Shown in pieces: positions 8,858-17,513 of a DNA stretch of 64,000 nt. The DNA is taken from the NCBI RefSeq assembly GCF_009696325.1, contig NZ_VUME01000001.1, positions 62,001 to 126,000 of the forward strand, written 5' to 3'. The notes beneath the pieces were generated by a model, which saw nothing but the letters and a program-made list of their open reading frames with translations, was not told the DNA's origin and did not search any database. A program made the position numbers and the translations under genes. The DNA comes from Collinsella sp. WCA1-178-WT-3 (M1) (GTDB lineage: Bacteria; Actinomycetota; Coriobacteriia; Coriobacteriales; Coriobacteriaceae). Within the stretch, counting starts at the first letter, position 1. Each line of letters opens with the position of its first letter.

Positions 8858-9790
8858 CTAGAGGTGGCTGATAATCAGTTCCATCTGGCCTTCGAGGTCA
8901 ATGGAGCTGACGGCGCTGGGTGCCAGCAGGTGACTTCCCTTGTGGACGGGGTCGCCGCAGACGGAGCCTTTGCCGTCGATGACTGACAGGCACATGAAGG
9001 GCCAGCGCTGCTCCAAGGTCTTGCTGCCGTCGACGCGCACGCGATCGACGGTGTAGCAGGAGTTAGACTCGAGCTCGGTTACGCCGTTCACCTCGGGCGC
9101 GGTTATCGTGCCGTCGGTCGGAGCCTGAGCGTCAAAATCGATGCAGTCGAGGCTCTGCTCAATGTGCAGCGGACGCAGCTTGCCATCGGTGCCGGGACGG
9201 TCGTAGTCGTACAGGCGATACGTCACGTCGCTTGACTGCTGCGTCTCCAAAATGAGCGTGCCGGTCTTGATGGCATGCACGGTACCGGAATCAATCTGGA
9301 AAAAGTCGCCCTTGTGGATCGGCAGTACGTTGAGCATGTCGTCCCAGCGGCCGTCCTCGATCATCTGCGCGGCCTCGGCGCGGTCATGCGCGCGCTGGCC
9401 GACGATGATTGTGGCGCCGGGCTCGCAGTCCAGCACATACCAGCACTCGGTTTTGCCCAGGCTGCCGTCCTCGTGCTTGGCAGCGTACTCGTCGTTGGGA
9501 TGAATCTGGATCGAAAGGTCGTCCTTGGCGTCCAGAATCTTAACGAGCAGCGGGAACTCCTTGCCCTCGCACCTGCCAAAGAGCTCGCGGTGCTCGGCCC
9601 ACAGCCACGACAGCGTGTGGCCTGCATACGGGCCTTCCGCAATCTGGCAGTCGCCGTTGGGGTGGGCCGAGATGGCCCAACACTCACCGATGGGTCCATC
9701 GGGAATGTCGTAGCCAAATACGGTTTCGAGCTGGCGGCCGCCCCAGATCTTCTCGTGGAAGATCGGCGTGAGTTTAATCAAATCGGACAT
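8858..9790 (-). CDS. manA: Mannose-6-phosphate isomerase
   Basis: This cytosolic zinc enzyme interconverts mannose-6-P and fructose-6-P. The 310-residue protein is the short type I form. Zinc and active-site segments are visible: SIQIHPNDEYA, KTECWYVLDC, IDSGTVHAI and the catalytic stretch ETQQSSDVTYRLYDYDR. The ATG at 9790 gives MSDLIKLTP and has GGGG about ten bases upstream; longer starts add an unlikely cysteine-rich leader. It follows a GntR-type regulator gene by 72 bases on the same strand, so the two are probably cotranscribed and sugar-regulated. Confidence 0.93.
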   Translation of the reverse strand: MSDLIKLTPIFHEKIWGGRQLETVFGYDIPDGPIGECWAISAHPNGDCQIAEGPYAGHTLSWLWAEHRELFGRCEGKEFPLLVKILDAKDDLSIQIHPNDEYAAKHEDGSLGKTECWYVLDCEPGATIIVGQRAHDRAEAAQMIEDGRWDDMLNVLPIHKGDFFQIDSGTVHAIKTGTLILETQQSSDVTYRLYDYDRPGTDGKLRPLHIEQSLDCIDFDAQAPTDGTITAPEVNGVTELESNSCYTVDRVRVDGSKTLEQRWPFMCLSVIDGKGSVCGDPVHKGSHLLAPSAVSSIDLEGQMELIISHL

Positions 9791-9862
9791 ATTCATACCC
9801 CATTGTGTTGCGCGGGCGTTGCACAAACAGCTCAAAACGAGCGCCCGCATGACTACAAAAAC

Positions 9863-10582
9863 CTATGCCAACGTTACGTTGTGCAACTCAAAGCGGTCGC
9901 CAACGTTGCGCGAGACCGAATACTCAAAGGCCGCGCCGCTGTCCAAAAAGCCAATCTGGTTGAGCTCGAGCAGGGGAGAGCCAGGTTTGGTGTCCAGGCG
10001 CTCGGCTTCTTCCTCGGTTGCTGCCACGGCGCGAATGGTACGGTGGAAGCTCGAGATCTTCAGCCCACATTGCTCGCGGACAAAGCGGTAGACCGATCCG
10101 TACAGGTCCTTCTTTTTAAGGCCCGGAATCAGCTCGAGGGGCATGTAGGTGTACTCGATAACGATGGGCTTCTCATCGGCCTGACGCACGCGCACGATGT
10201 GATAGGCAAAGTCATCCTCGGCAATTCCCAGCTGGGCTGCGATGTCCGCTGGTGGATTAACAATCGAGAAATCGTAGACCACCGAGGTCACCTTCTCCCC
10301 GCGGTGCTCATACGAAAAGCCCTGGGCACGGTCGTTTTTGCCCTGGAAAAACGCTTGGCCGGGAAGTCCCGCCGTGTCCTTAACGTAGGTACCCGATCCG
10401 CGTCGGCTGGTAACAAGACCTTCCTCGGTGATTTGCTCGATAGCTCGTTTGACGGTGATTTTGGAAACGCTATAGAGCTCGCAGAACTCAACGACGGTGG
10501 GAAGCTTGTCGCCTGGTTTAAGAGCGCCATCCTCAATACTTCGACGAATATCTGCAGCTATCGCCTCGTATTTGGGAATCAT
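9863..10582 (-). CDS. GntR-family regulator with UTRA effector domain
   Basis: This 239-residue regulator has an N-terminal winged helix-turn-helix (about 5-70, including LPTVVEFCELYSVSKITVKRA) and a C-terminal UTRA ligand domain ending in YSVSRNVGDRFEL. UTRA regulators usually respond to phosphorylated sugars or amino sugars. AAAGGAGG four bases before the ATG fixes the start. It precedes manA on the same strand, so mannose-6-P or a related ester is a reasonable effector, but this is inference. A perfect inverted repeat at 10604-10629, just upstream, looks like its own operator. Confidence 0.88.
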   Translation of the reverse strand: MIPKYEAIAADIRRSIEDGALKPGDKLPTVVEFCELYSVSKITVKRAIEQITEEGLVTSRRGSGTYVKDTAGLPGQAFFQGKNDRAQGFSYEHRGEKVTSVVYDFSIVNPPADIAAQLGIAEDDFAYHIVRVRQADEKPIVIEYTYMPLELIPGLKKKDLYGSVYRFVREQCGLKISSFHRTIRAVAATEEEAERLDTKPGSPLLELNQIGFLDSGAAFEYSVSRNVGDRFELHNVTLA

Positions 10583-10603
10583 GGAACCTCCTTTCCGACT
10601 TGA

Positions 10604-10629
10604 TTGAGTATAAAAGAAAGTATACTCAA
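10604..10629 (-). promoter_or_regulatory. Probable operator of the gntR-manA operon
   Basis: TTGAGTATA and TATACTCAA form a perfect 9-bp inverted repeat with an 8-bp centre, 22 bases upstream of the gntR start. Its GTATAC-like half-sites fit GntR-type operators. The surrounding 10630-10827 stretch is AT-rich and shows no gene. Confidence 0.6.
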
Positions 10630-10827
10630 CACCTAAGTATCCCTATTGAGTCATTGAAAAGTTCGATAGATGTATTACTAAAAGTCGCTTTGCTCTAAAA
10701 ATAAAAGCGCTCTAAATAAATATACATTCGAATAATGTCGTGTTGAGAAATCTAATCGGTCCGAGGACGGGGCCGAACCGATTTAGCACCCAGCGAACCG
10801 AATCCTCTATTCTGCATTTCCCCAGAT

Positions 10828-10868
10828 AAAACCTACCAAAACAAACCTGTCCCTTTTTGGTAGGTTTT
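10828..10868. repeat. Inverted repeat upstream of glcK
   Basis: AAAACCTACCAAA (10828-10840) is complementary to TTTGGTAGGTTTT (10856-10868), with a 15-nt loop. It may act as a terminator on either strand or as a regulatory hairpin in the glcK leader. Confidence 0.5.
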
Positions 10869-10922
10869 TGCCTTGGGAGCGGTACCATACAGACAATGTT
10901 TAAACGAGAAAGGCGGGCCCCT

Positions 10923-11876
10923 ATGGAACCTAAGCAGTACTACATCGGCATCGACGTCGGCGGCACTTCGGTTAAGGGGGGCCTGTTCGACGGGGATGGC
11001 AACCTGCTTGCGAAGGTCAGCGTGCCCACGCCTCCCATCGTTGACGCTGCGGGCTTTGCCGCGGTGACCGAGGCTATCGACCAGGTGGTCGCCAAGGCAC
11101 AGATTCCGCGCGCCTTTGTGGCGGGCATTGGCCTTGCTGTTCCGTGCCCCATTCCGGCAGCGGGCGATGCCAAGGTCAAGGCCAACATTGCCATTAACCT
11201 GCCCGACTTGAAGATCGCCATTCAGGAGCACTGCCCCGATGCGGTCGTTAAGTACGAGAACGATGCCAACGCCGCTGCCATGGGCGAGGCTTGGCTCGGT
11301 TCTGCCAAGGACGTGCAGAATGTGGTGATGGTCACCATCGGTACCGGCGTGGGCGGCGGCGTTATCGTCAACGGCGATGTGGTGTCGGGTGTTGTGGGCG
11401 CCGGCGGCGAGATTGGCCATATGTGCCTGAATCCGGCTGAGGAGCGCACTTGCGGCTGCGGCGGCCATGGCCACCTGGAGCAGTATTCCAGCGCCACCGG
11501 CGTGGTGAGCAACTACCTTGCCGAGTGCAAGAAGGCGGGCGTCGAGCCCATCGAGCTCACCGGCCCCTCCGATTCCAAGGACGTGTTCCAAGCCTGCCGC
11601 GAGGGTGATAAGCTCGCGCTGGCCGCGGCCGATACCATGGCCGACTATCTCGGCCGCGCCCTGGCGCTTATTGCCAACGTGGTCGATCCCGAGATGTTCC
11701 TGATCGGCGGCGGCGCCTCCGCCTCGGCCGATGTCTACCTCGATAAGGTTCGCGAGTACTTCCAGCGCTACGCGCTTTCCGCTTCGCGCGAGACGCCCAT
11801 TAAGGTTGCCTCGCTCGGAAACGACGCCGGCATCATCGGTTCTGCCTACGTAGCCCTGCGCGCTGCCGGTAAATAG
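10923..11876 (+). CDS. glcK: ROK-family glucokinase
   Basis: This cytoplasmic sugar kinase of 317 residues makes glucose-6-P from free glucose. It has the phosphate-binding YIGIDVGGTSVKGG start, the catalytic ENDANAAAMGE, the TIGTGVGGGV loop and the ROK signature GEIGHM followed by TCGCGGHGHLE. In most members that last element reads CGCGxxGCLE; here the third zinc-ligand cysteine is histidine, which may still bind metal. AAAGGCGGG upstream supports the ATG at 10923. In this genome it could phosphorylate glucose released from PTS-imported lactose by LacG. Confidence 0.88.
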   Translation: MEPKQYYIGIDVGGTSVKGGLFDGDGNLLAKVSVPTPPIVDAAGFAAVTEAIDQVVAKAQIPRAFVAGIGLAVPCPIPAAGDAKVKANIAINLPDLKIAIQEHCPDAVVKYENDANAAAMGEAWLGSAKDVQNVVMVTIGTGVGGGVIVNGDVVSGVVGAGGEIGHMCLNPAEERTCGCGGHGHLEQYSSATGVVSNYLAECKKAGVEPIELTGPSDSKDVFQACREGDKLALAAADTMADYLGRALALIANVVDPEMFLIGGGASASADVYLDKVREYFQRYALSASRETPIKVASLGNDAGIIGSAYVALRAAGK

Positions 11877-11877
11877 C

Positions 11878-11908
11878 TGGTGCAAGGGGGCCAGGTTACT
11901 TTGCACCA
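11878..11908. repeat. Palindromic repeat, family B copy 2
   Basis: Read on the minus strand this is TGGTGCAAAGTAACCTG followed by GCCCCCTTGCACCA, the same element as at 5495-5527. A partial third end (ATGGTGCAAAAGGG) follows directly. It begins two bases after the glcK stop. Confidence 0.6.
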
Positions 11909-12042
11909 ACATGGTGCAAAAGGGACAGCCTTGGCCCCCATACCTGCCACAAAATATGCCGTGGCCCTTCCGTCCCCAAAGGCCAGCTGCCAGCGTGCTA
12001 CCATAGCTACGTCTAAGTACACATACCAAGTGGAGGATACCC

Positions 12043-12966
12043 ATGGCAAACGTTCTTGTCTTTGGTCACCAGAACCCCGATAACGACGCCATCATGAGCG
12101 CCGTCGTTCTGTCTCAGCTGCTCAACCAGGTTGAGTATGCCGGCAACACCTATGAGGTCTGCGCTCTTGGTCAGCTTCCGGCAGAGTCCGCCAAGCTGCT
12201 CGCAGACGCCGGCATTGCCGAGCCCCGCATGATTGAGTCCGTCGAGGCCGGCCAGCTTGTCGTTCTCACCGACCATAACGAGTCCGCCCAGTCCGTCGCC
12301 GGCCTTAAGGACGCCACGGTCTTTGGCGTCGTTGACCATCACCGCATCGGCGACTTTGAGACCGCCGGCCCGCTGCACTACATCTGCCTGCCCTGGGGTT
12401 CCAGCTGCACCATCGTCACTAAGCTCGCCGGCGTGCTCGGCGTTGAGCTTTCCGACGTTCAGGCCAAGCTGCTGCTCTCGGCCATGATGACCGACACGCT
12501 CATGCTCAAGAGCCCCACCACCACCGATGTCGACCGCGCCGTCGCCGCCAAGCTCGGCGAGCAGGTGGGCGTCGACCCGGTCAAGTTTGGCATGGAGGTC
12601 TTCCTCACCCGTCCGTCCGGCTCCTTCACCGCAGCCGAGATGGTCGGCAACGACATCAAGATGTTCGAGCCCGCCGGCAAGAAGCTGCTCATCGGCCAGT
12701 ACGAGACCGTCGACAAGAGCCGTGCGCTCGGCATGATCGACGAGATCCGCGAGGCCATGCGCGCCTACGCCGCCGAGAAGGGTGCCGACGGCATCGTCCT
12801 GTGCATCACCGACATCATGGAGGAGGGCTCGCAGGTCCTGCTCGAGGGCGAGACCGAGGCCGCTCAGAAGGGCCTGGGCATTGCCGACGAGCACGACGGC
12901 GTCTGGATGCCGGGCGTCCTCTCCCGTAAGAAGCAGGTCGCTGCCCCCATCATGGCCGCCTGCTAG
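12043..12966 (+). CDS. ppaC: Manganese-dependent inorganic pyrophosphatase
   Basis: This family II (DHH-type) cytosolic pyrophosphatase of 307 residues hydrolyses pyrophosphate to drive biosynthetic reactions. Metal-ligand motifs are present in order: FGHQNPDNDA at 5-14, LTDHNE, GVVDHHRIGD, and the C-terminal substrate-binding RKKQ. GTGGAGG seven bases upstream supports the ATG at 12043. It is a single gene ending at a strong terminator. Confidence 0.96.
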   Translation: MANVLVFGHQNPDNDAIMSAVVLSQLLNQVEYAGNTYEVCALGQLPAESAKLLADAGIAEPRMIESVEAGQLVVLTDHNESAQSVAGLKDATVFGVVDHHRIGDFETAGPLHYICLPWGSSCTIVTKLAGVLGVELSDVQAKLLLSAMMTDTLMLKSPTTTDVDRAVAAKLGEQVGVDPVKFGMEVFLTRPSGSFTAAEMVGNDIKMFEPAGKKLLIGQYETVDKSRALGMIDEIREAMRAYAAEKGADGIVLCITDIMEEGSQVLLEGETEAAQKGLGIADEHDGVWMPGVLSRKKQVAAPIMAAC

Positions 12967-12982
12967 GTTTTGTAGCCTGCTA

Positions 12983-13021
12983 CGACCGGACCGCGGACGC
13001 CCCGCGCTCCGGTCGTTTTTT
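12983..13021 (+). terminator. Terminator after ppaC
   Basis: CGACCGGA pairs with TCCGGTCG, with an inner GCG/CGC step, and is followed by six T residues. Confidence 0.9.
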
Positions 13022-13044
13022 GTGCGCGGGACCGCGTCCTCTAT

Positions 13045-13198
13045 TGGACAGGGGCGCCCGTACCGTTGGGCAAATAATGTTCAACCTGTGGTTCCGCTTT
13101 TCGGCCACGCCTGCGTGCTTGTCGTGCAGGGTAGGCTAGATGCAAGCGTAATACGTTGGAGCGCGGTGCCGCCACTTGGGCGGGCCGTGCTTTTTTAA
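13045..13198 (+). promoter_or_regulatory. Structured leader with attenuator upstream of nhaA
   Basis: The 200-bp gap before nhaA holds an early hairpin (GTGCTTG with CAAGCGT, enclosing CAGGGTAGGCTAGATG) and then an intrinsic terminator at 13161-13196: an 11-bp GC-rich stem directly followed by TTTTTT, 30 bases before the nhaA start codon. A terminator placed between the leader and its own gene suggests attenuation. Cation-responsive riboswitches precede nhaA genes in other bacteria, but I cannot confirm a class from the sequence. Confidence 0.5.
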
Positions 13199-13229
13199 GA
13201 CGGGAGCTTTCCCGTGAAAGGAGCCGCCC

Positions 13230-14588
13230 ATGGCAGCAACTGAGCAGCTGTTCAACGTTCGTGAGCGCAAGCGCTTTGAACGTCATGACATCTGGGAGCG
13301 CATCGCCGAGAACGGCACGATTTCCGCCGCCGTCATGGTCATCGCCGCCATCGCCGCCGTTATCTGCGCCAACACCGATGTCTACGAGGCTATCCATCAC
13401 TTTTTGGAGACCCCGCTGTATGTGGGTCTGGGCAACCTTACGGCTGGCCTCACCGTCGAGCTTTTCGTCAACGACTTTCTCATGGCGATCTTCTTTTTGT
13501 TGGTGGGCATTGAGCTTAAGTACGAGATGACGGTCGGCGAGCTCAAGAATCCGCGTCAGGCCATGCTTCCCATGCTGGCAGCCGTGGGCGGCGTCGTCGT
13601 TCCCGCCTGCATCTACCTGATCTTTAACCATGCCGGCGCCCGCAACGGTTGGGCCATCCCCATGGCAACCGATATTGCCTTTGCGCTGGGCGTGCTGTCG
13701 CTTTTGGGCAATCGCGTGCCCAACGGCGTGCGCGTGTTCTTCTCGACGCTCGCCATCGCCGACGACCTCATCTCCATCGCCGCCATCGCCATTTTCTACG
13801 GCCAGAGCCCCAGTCCGTTTTGGCTGGGTGCCGCTGCAGTTGTGACCTGCGCACTTGTGTGGCTCAACAAGACTCAGCATTATCGCCTTGCCCCGTACTC
13901 GGTGCTTGGTCTGCTGCTGTGGTTTTGCATGTTTAAGAGCGGCGTGCACGCCACGCTTGCCGGTGTCATCCTGGCCTTCACCATCCCGGCCAAGTGCGGT
14001 GTTAAGCTCGATAGCCTTACCGATTGGCTAGGCGAGTACCTGCCGTTGCTCGACGACCGTTACGACGACGAGGCGCACATCCTGGGCCAGCACGACTTTA
14101 CCCTTTCGACCACCAAGGTCGAGCGTGTCATGCACCGTGTGACCCCGCCGCTCATCCGCATGGAGCGCCTGATCTCCACGCCGGTCAACTTTGTGATCCT
14201 GCCGATCTTTGCGTTTGTCAACGCGCAGGTTCGCCTGGTGGGCGTGGACATGAGCGTGCTGCTTACCGACCCGGTGACCCTCGGCGTGTACTTTGGCATG
14301 CTGCTGGGTAAGCCGATCGGTATCTTTGGCGTGACGTTTGCCCTGGTCAAGCTTAAGGCTTGCGAGCTGCCTCATAACGTTAACTGGCATATGATCGCCG
14401 GCGTGGGCATTTTGGGTGGCATCGGCTTTACCATGTCGATCCTCATCAGCGGCCTCGCCTTCCCGACGGCCCAGTTCGAGGTTCTGGCCGCCAAGGCCGC
14501 CATTCTTGCCGGTTCTGTTACCGCGGCCGTGCTGGGCATGATCTACATGAGCGTGGTCTGCAAGCACCCTTCGCCCAAGGACGAGTAG
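13230..14588 (+). CDS. nhaA: Na+/H+ antiporter NhaA
   Basis: This 12-helix membrane antiporter exports sodium (or lithium) in exchange for protons and contributes to pH and salt tolerance. The 452-residue protein contains the transport-site aspartate pair D178-D179 in LAIADDLIS, the discontinuous-helix segment PMATDIAFALGVL, and the GIGFTMSILI region near the end. Its N-terminus is extended and charged compared with the E. coli enzyme. AAAGGAG precedes the ATG. Expression is probably controlled by the leader terminator just upstream. Confidence 0.94.
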   Translation: MAATEQLFNVRERKRFERHDIWERIAENGTISAAVMVIAAIAAVICANTDVYEAIHHFLETPLYVGLGNLTAGLTVELFVNDFLMAIFFLLVGIELKYEMTVGELKNPRQAMLPMLAAVGGVVVPACIYLIFNHAGARNGWAIPMATDIAFALGVLSLLGNRVPNGVRVFFSTLAIADDLISIAAIAIFYGQSPSPFWLGAAAVVTCALVWLNKTQHYRLAPYSVLGLLLWFCMFKSGVHATLAGVILAFTIPAKCGVKLDSLTDWLGEYLPLLDDRYDDEAHILGQHDFTLSTTKVERVMHRVTPPLIRMERLISTPVNFVILPIFAFVNAQVRLVGVDMSVLLTDPVTLGVYFGMLLGKPIGIFGVTFALVKLKACELPHNVNWHMIAGVGILGGIGFTMSILISGLAFPTAQFEVLAAKAAILAGSVTAAVLGMIYMSVVCKHPSPKDE

Positions 14589-14636
14589 GAGCGCGAAAAC
14601 CGGGGCCGGACATGCCCCGGATGCCCTCGTGTGAAA

Positions 14637-14680
14637 AAATGCCGTTTGTGAGCACTGTCACAAACGGCATTTCATTTATT
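14637..14680. terminator. Bidirectional terminator after nhaA
   Basis: AAATGCCGTTTGTGA pairs perfectly with TCACAAACGGCATTT around GCACTG, with T-rich flanks on both strands. It serves nhaA and the convergent small gene. Confidence 0.92.
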
Positions 14681-14688
14681 TGCCATTT

Positions 14689-14943
14689 TTATTCCACGGT
14701 GCCGTAGACGGCGCCCCAGCCGTGGGCGGCAAGGGCCGAGTTAAGCTGGTCGCAAAGCGATTGGCGGTCGTAGTGGCCGGGCGGCAAAAGATTCACGATT
14801 TCCATGAGATCGGGCGCCAGGTCCAAGATCTCCGCCTGAACGATTAGATCCAGGCGGTCAATGGCCTTACGGTCATAAAACAAGCCGTCGACCAGACGCT
14901 GCAGGTCTCCGAACTCCTCGGCTTGAAAAGAGCCGTATTCCAT
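14689..14943 (-). CDS. Small conserved-looking protein of unknown function
   Basis: I do not recognise this 84-residue acidic protein (MEYGSFQAEEFGDLQRLVDG...). It is predicted cytosolic, with short amphipathic helices and no cysteines that would suggest a metal site. The ATG at 14943 is chosen because AAGGAGG lies five bases upstream; the longer frame to 15003 has no ribosome binding site. The gene is divergent from the aminotransferase at 15102 and shares the terminator at 14637 with nhaA. Confidence 0.65.
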   Translation of the reverse strand: MEYGSFQAEEFGDLQRLVDGLFYDRKAIDRLDLIVQAEILDLAPDLMEIVNLLPPGHYDRQSLCDQLNSALAAHGWGAVYGTVE

Positions 14944-15101
14944 ACTGCCTCCTTGGATGTGCCATGCGGCTATACGGGTCATACGGTGGATATCGTAATT
15001 CATTGCGATGGACTTAATCTATCACGGCTTCATACCGTTGCGGCGGTAGCGGTCTATACTTAGACAAACTGCAACGTCCCGCTTTGCGAAAGGTCGCACC
15101 C

Positions 15102-16406
15102 ATGCAGACGATCTACCAGAAGATGGAAACCACCGAACTCGATGCCGCCATCGAGGCTCTCAAAGCCGAGGTTGCCGAGGTCAAGGCCAAGGGCCTGGCG
15201 CTCGACATGGCGCGCGGCAAGCCGTCGCCCTCCCAGGTGGACATCTCGCGCCCCATGCTCGATATCCTCAATGCCGACGCCGATCTGCACGACGGTAACG
15301 TCGACTGCTCCAACTACGGCTGCTTTGAGGGCATCCCCTCGGCACGCAAGCTGGCGGGGGAGTTCCTGGGTTGCCCCGCCGATCAGACGCTCGTACTGGG
15401 TTCGTCGAGCCTTTTGATCGAGCACGATATCGCCGGTATGTTCTGGCGCTGCGGCTCGTGCGGCAGCGAGCCTTGGGAGGCTTATGAGGCCGCGCACGAC
15501 GGTAAGAAGGTCAAGTTCCTGTGCCCGGTTCCCGGCTACGACCGTCATTTTGGCATCACCGCCGACCTGGGTATCGAGAACGTCCCCGTCGCGATGACCG
15601 GCAGCGGCCCCGACATGGACGAGGTAGAGCGCCTGGTTGCCACCGACGACTCCATCAAGGGCATCTGGTGCGTGCCCAAGTATTCCAACCCCACGGGCAT
15701 CACCTTTAGCGAGGACACCGTGCGCCGCTTGGTCGAGATGCCCACGGCCGCGCCCGATTTTCGCATCTTTTGGGACAACGCCTACTGCGTGCACGACCTG
15801 TACGACGAGACCGACGAGCTCGCCAACATCTTCGATCTTGCCCGCGCGGCGGATACCGAGGACCGCGTGGTGGCATTCGCCTCGACGTCCAAGATCACCT
15901 TCCCGGGCGCGGGCATCGGCTTTATCGGTGCGAGTCCCGCGGTCATCGCGGAGTTCTCCAAGCGCCTGAAGGCCGGTCTTATCAGCGCCGACAAGCTCAA
16001 CCAGCTACGCCACGTGCGCTTCCTTCCCACCATCGAGGCGGTCAAGGAGCACATGAAAAAGCATGCCGAGTTCTTGCGTCCGCGCTTTGAGGCCGTCGAG
16101 CGCAAGCTCACTGAGGGCCTGGGCGATACGGGTTGCGCTACTTGGACGCATCCCCGCGGCGGCTACTTTGTGAGCTTTGATGGCCCCGAGGGCTCGGCCC
16201 AAAAGGTCGCCGCGCTTTGCGCCGACCTGGGTGTCAAGCTCACGCCGGCAGGTGCCACCTGGCCTTATGGCAAGGATCCGCGCGACACCAACATCCGCAT
16301 CGCGCCGAGTTATCCCACGGTCGAGGACCTAGAGGCCGCACTCGACGTGCTGGTGCTGGCCGTCAAGCTTGTCGCTGCCGAGCTTGCTCGTGCCGAGCGC
16401 GCCTAA
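15102..16406 (+). CDS. PLP aminotransferase, aspartate aminotransferase type Ic-like
   Basis: This fold-type I aminotransferase of 434 residues resembles the group called aspartate aminotransferase Ic or Asp_aminotransf. It shows LDMARGKPSPSQVDISRPML near the start, a YSNPTG segment, and the PLP-lysine motif FASTSKITFPGAGIGF. It probably transfers the amino group between aspartate and 2-oxoglutarate, though the amino donor cannot be proved from sequence. GAAAGG precedes the ATG at 15102. It is followed by the STAS gene with its own ribosome binding site. Confidence 0.88.
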   Translation: MQTIYQKMETTELDAAIEALKAEVAEVKAKGLALDMARGKPSPSQVDISRPMLDILNADADLHDGNVDCSNYGCFEGIPSARKLAGEFLGCPADQTLVLGSSSLLIEHDIAGMFWRCGSCGSEPWEAYEAAHDGKKVKFLCPVPGYDRHFGITADLGIENVPVAMTGSGPDMDEVERLVATDDSIKGIWCVPKYSNPTGITFSEDTVRRLVEMPTAAPDFRIFWDNAYCVHDLYDETDELANIFDLARAADTEDRVVAFASTSKITFPGAGIGFIGASPAVIAEFSKRLKAGLISADKLNQLRHVRFLPTIEAVKEHMKKHAEFLRPRFEAVERKLTEGLGDTGCATWTHPRGGYFVSFDGPEGSAQKVAALCADLGVKLTPAGATWPYGKDPRDTNIRIAPSYPTVEDLEAALDVLVLAVKLVAAELARAERA

Positions 16407-16472
16407 CGCGTAGGGCCCCGCAAATACGCGTCCAGTACCATCCGCACTCTCGATACGCAAAGGAGCGTATAC

Positions 16473-16787
16473 ATGGATTTGGGTATTTCCACCAACCCCA
16501 CGCCGGAGCTCTACACCATCAGGGTGACCGGTGAGATTGATATCTCTAACGCCGACAGCTTGCGTAACGCCATCGACTTGGCGCTCGAGCAGCCCACCGA
16601 GGCCGTTGAGCTCGACTTTGCCCAGGTGAGCTATATCGACTCGACAGGTATTGGCGTACTTGTGGGCGCCGCGCACCACGCAGCCGATCACGACAAGCGG
16701 TTTGGCTGCGTCAACGTGCAGCCCCCGGTGATGCGCGTGGTTCAGTTGCTGGGTGTCGACCAGGAGATTTCAATTACGGCGGCATAA
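16473..16787 (+). CDS. STAS-domain anti-sigma factor antagonist
   Basis: The 104-residue protein is a single STAS domain like SpoIIAA/RsbV. The phosphorylatable serine lies in SYIDSTGIGVLVGA around residue 54. Such proteins bind anti-sigma kinases when unphosphorylated and so release a sigma factor. No partner kinase or sigma factor is adjacent, so its partner is unknown. AAAGGAGCG precedes the ATG. Confidence 0.9.
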   Translation: MDLGISTNPTPELYTIRVTGEIDISNADSLRNAIDLALEQPTEAVELDFAQVSYIDSTGIGVLVGAAHHAADHDKRFGCVNVQPPVMRVVQLLGVDQEISITAA

Positions 16788-16940
16788 GCCCTGCCCCAAA
16801 AAGGGCGTGCCGTTTGGTATATGTTTGTGATGCGCTCGGATGTTTTGACGTCCGGGCGCTATACTTGACCGAATGAATAGACGAGTTCCGGCCGAATGGC
16901 GCGGTGCGGGCTCGACTCACATCGAGCCTTGGAGGTATGT

Positions 16941-17513
16941 GTGTTTGGTATTGGAGAGGGTGAGCTCGCGATCATCGTGGTCTTCGGCTTTTTGCTGTTT
17001 GGCCCGGATAAGCTCCCGCAGATGGGCCGCACGATCGGCCGTGCCATCCGTCAGTTCCGCGAGACGCAGGAAAAGATGACGGCTGTTGTTCAGTCCGAGA
17101 TTATCGATCCGGTAAGCGAGGCCGCTTCGGCTCCGGTCAAGCCCAAGAAGGCTGCCGTCGATGACGATTCCGATACGGACGAGGATGCCGTCGAGACGGC
17201 CGCGCCCGCAAAGAAGGAGACCTTTGCCGAGCGCCGTGCCCGCCTTGCCGCCGAGAAGGCCGCGAGTGAGGGTGCTGCCGAGGACGAAGGTGCTGCTGGT
17301 GAGGCTGAGGGCGCCGAGTCTGCCGCTGCCGCCGTCGAGCCCGAGCCTGCTGCAGAGCCGGAGCCCGAGCCCGAGCCGGCAGAGCCCACGACGGCTGACC
17401 TCTACGCCCGTCGTCCCCGCAAGCGCAAGGCCGTCGTCGACCAGCTCGCTCGCGAGCTCGAGGCCGAGGACGACGCCGCTGCCGCCCATGCCCCGAAGGG
17501 AGGCGATGAGTAA
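16941..17513 (+). CDS. tatB: Sec-independent translocase subunit TatA/TatB
   Basis: The GTG at 16941 has GGAGG five bases upstream and gives MFGIGEGELAIIVVFGFLLFGPDKLPQMGRTIGRA: a short N-terminal membrane helix, the FGP hinge and the amphipathic helix of TatA/TatB. The E within GIGEGEL favours TatB. The remaining 110 residues form an Ala/Glu/Pro-rich disordered tail, longer than usual. It overlaps tatC by one base (TAATG) and works with it to export folded proteins carrying twin-arginine signals. Confidence 0.9.
   Translation: MFGIGEGELAIIVVFGFLLFGPDKLPQMGRTIGRAIRQFRETQEKMTAVVQSEIIDPVSEAASAPVKPKKAAVDDDSDTDEDAVETAAPAKKETFAERRARLAAEKAASEGAAEDEGAAGEAEGAESAAAAVEPEPAAEPEPEPEPAEPTTADLYARRPRKRKAVVDQLARELEAEDDAAAAHAPKGGDE

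Noticed and set aside
16848-16865. Promoter TTGACG/TATACT before tatB
   Set aside because: The two elements are only nine bases apart, too close for a sigma-70 promoter.
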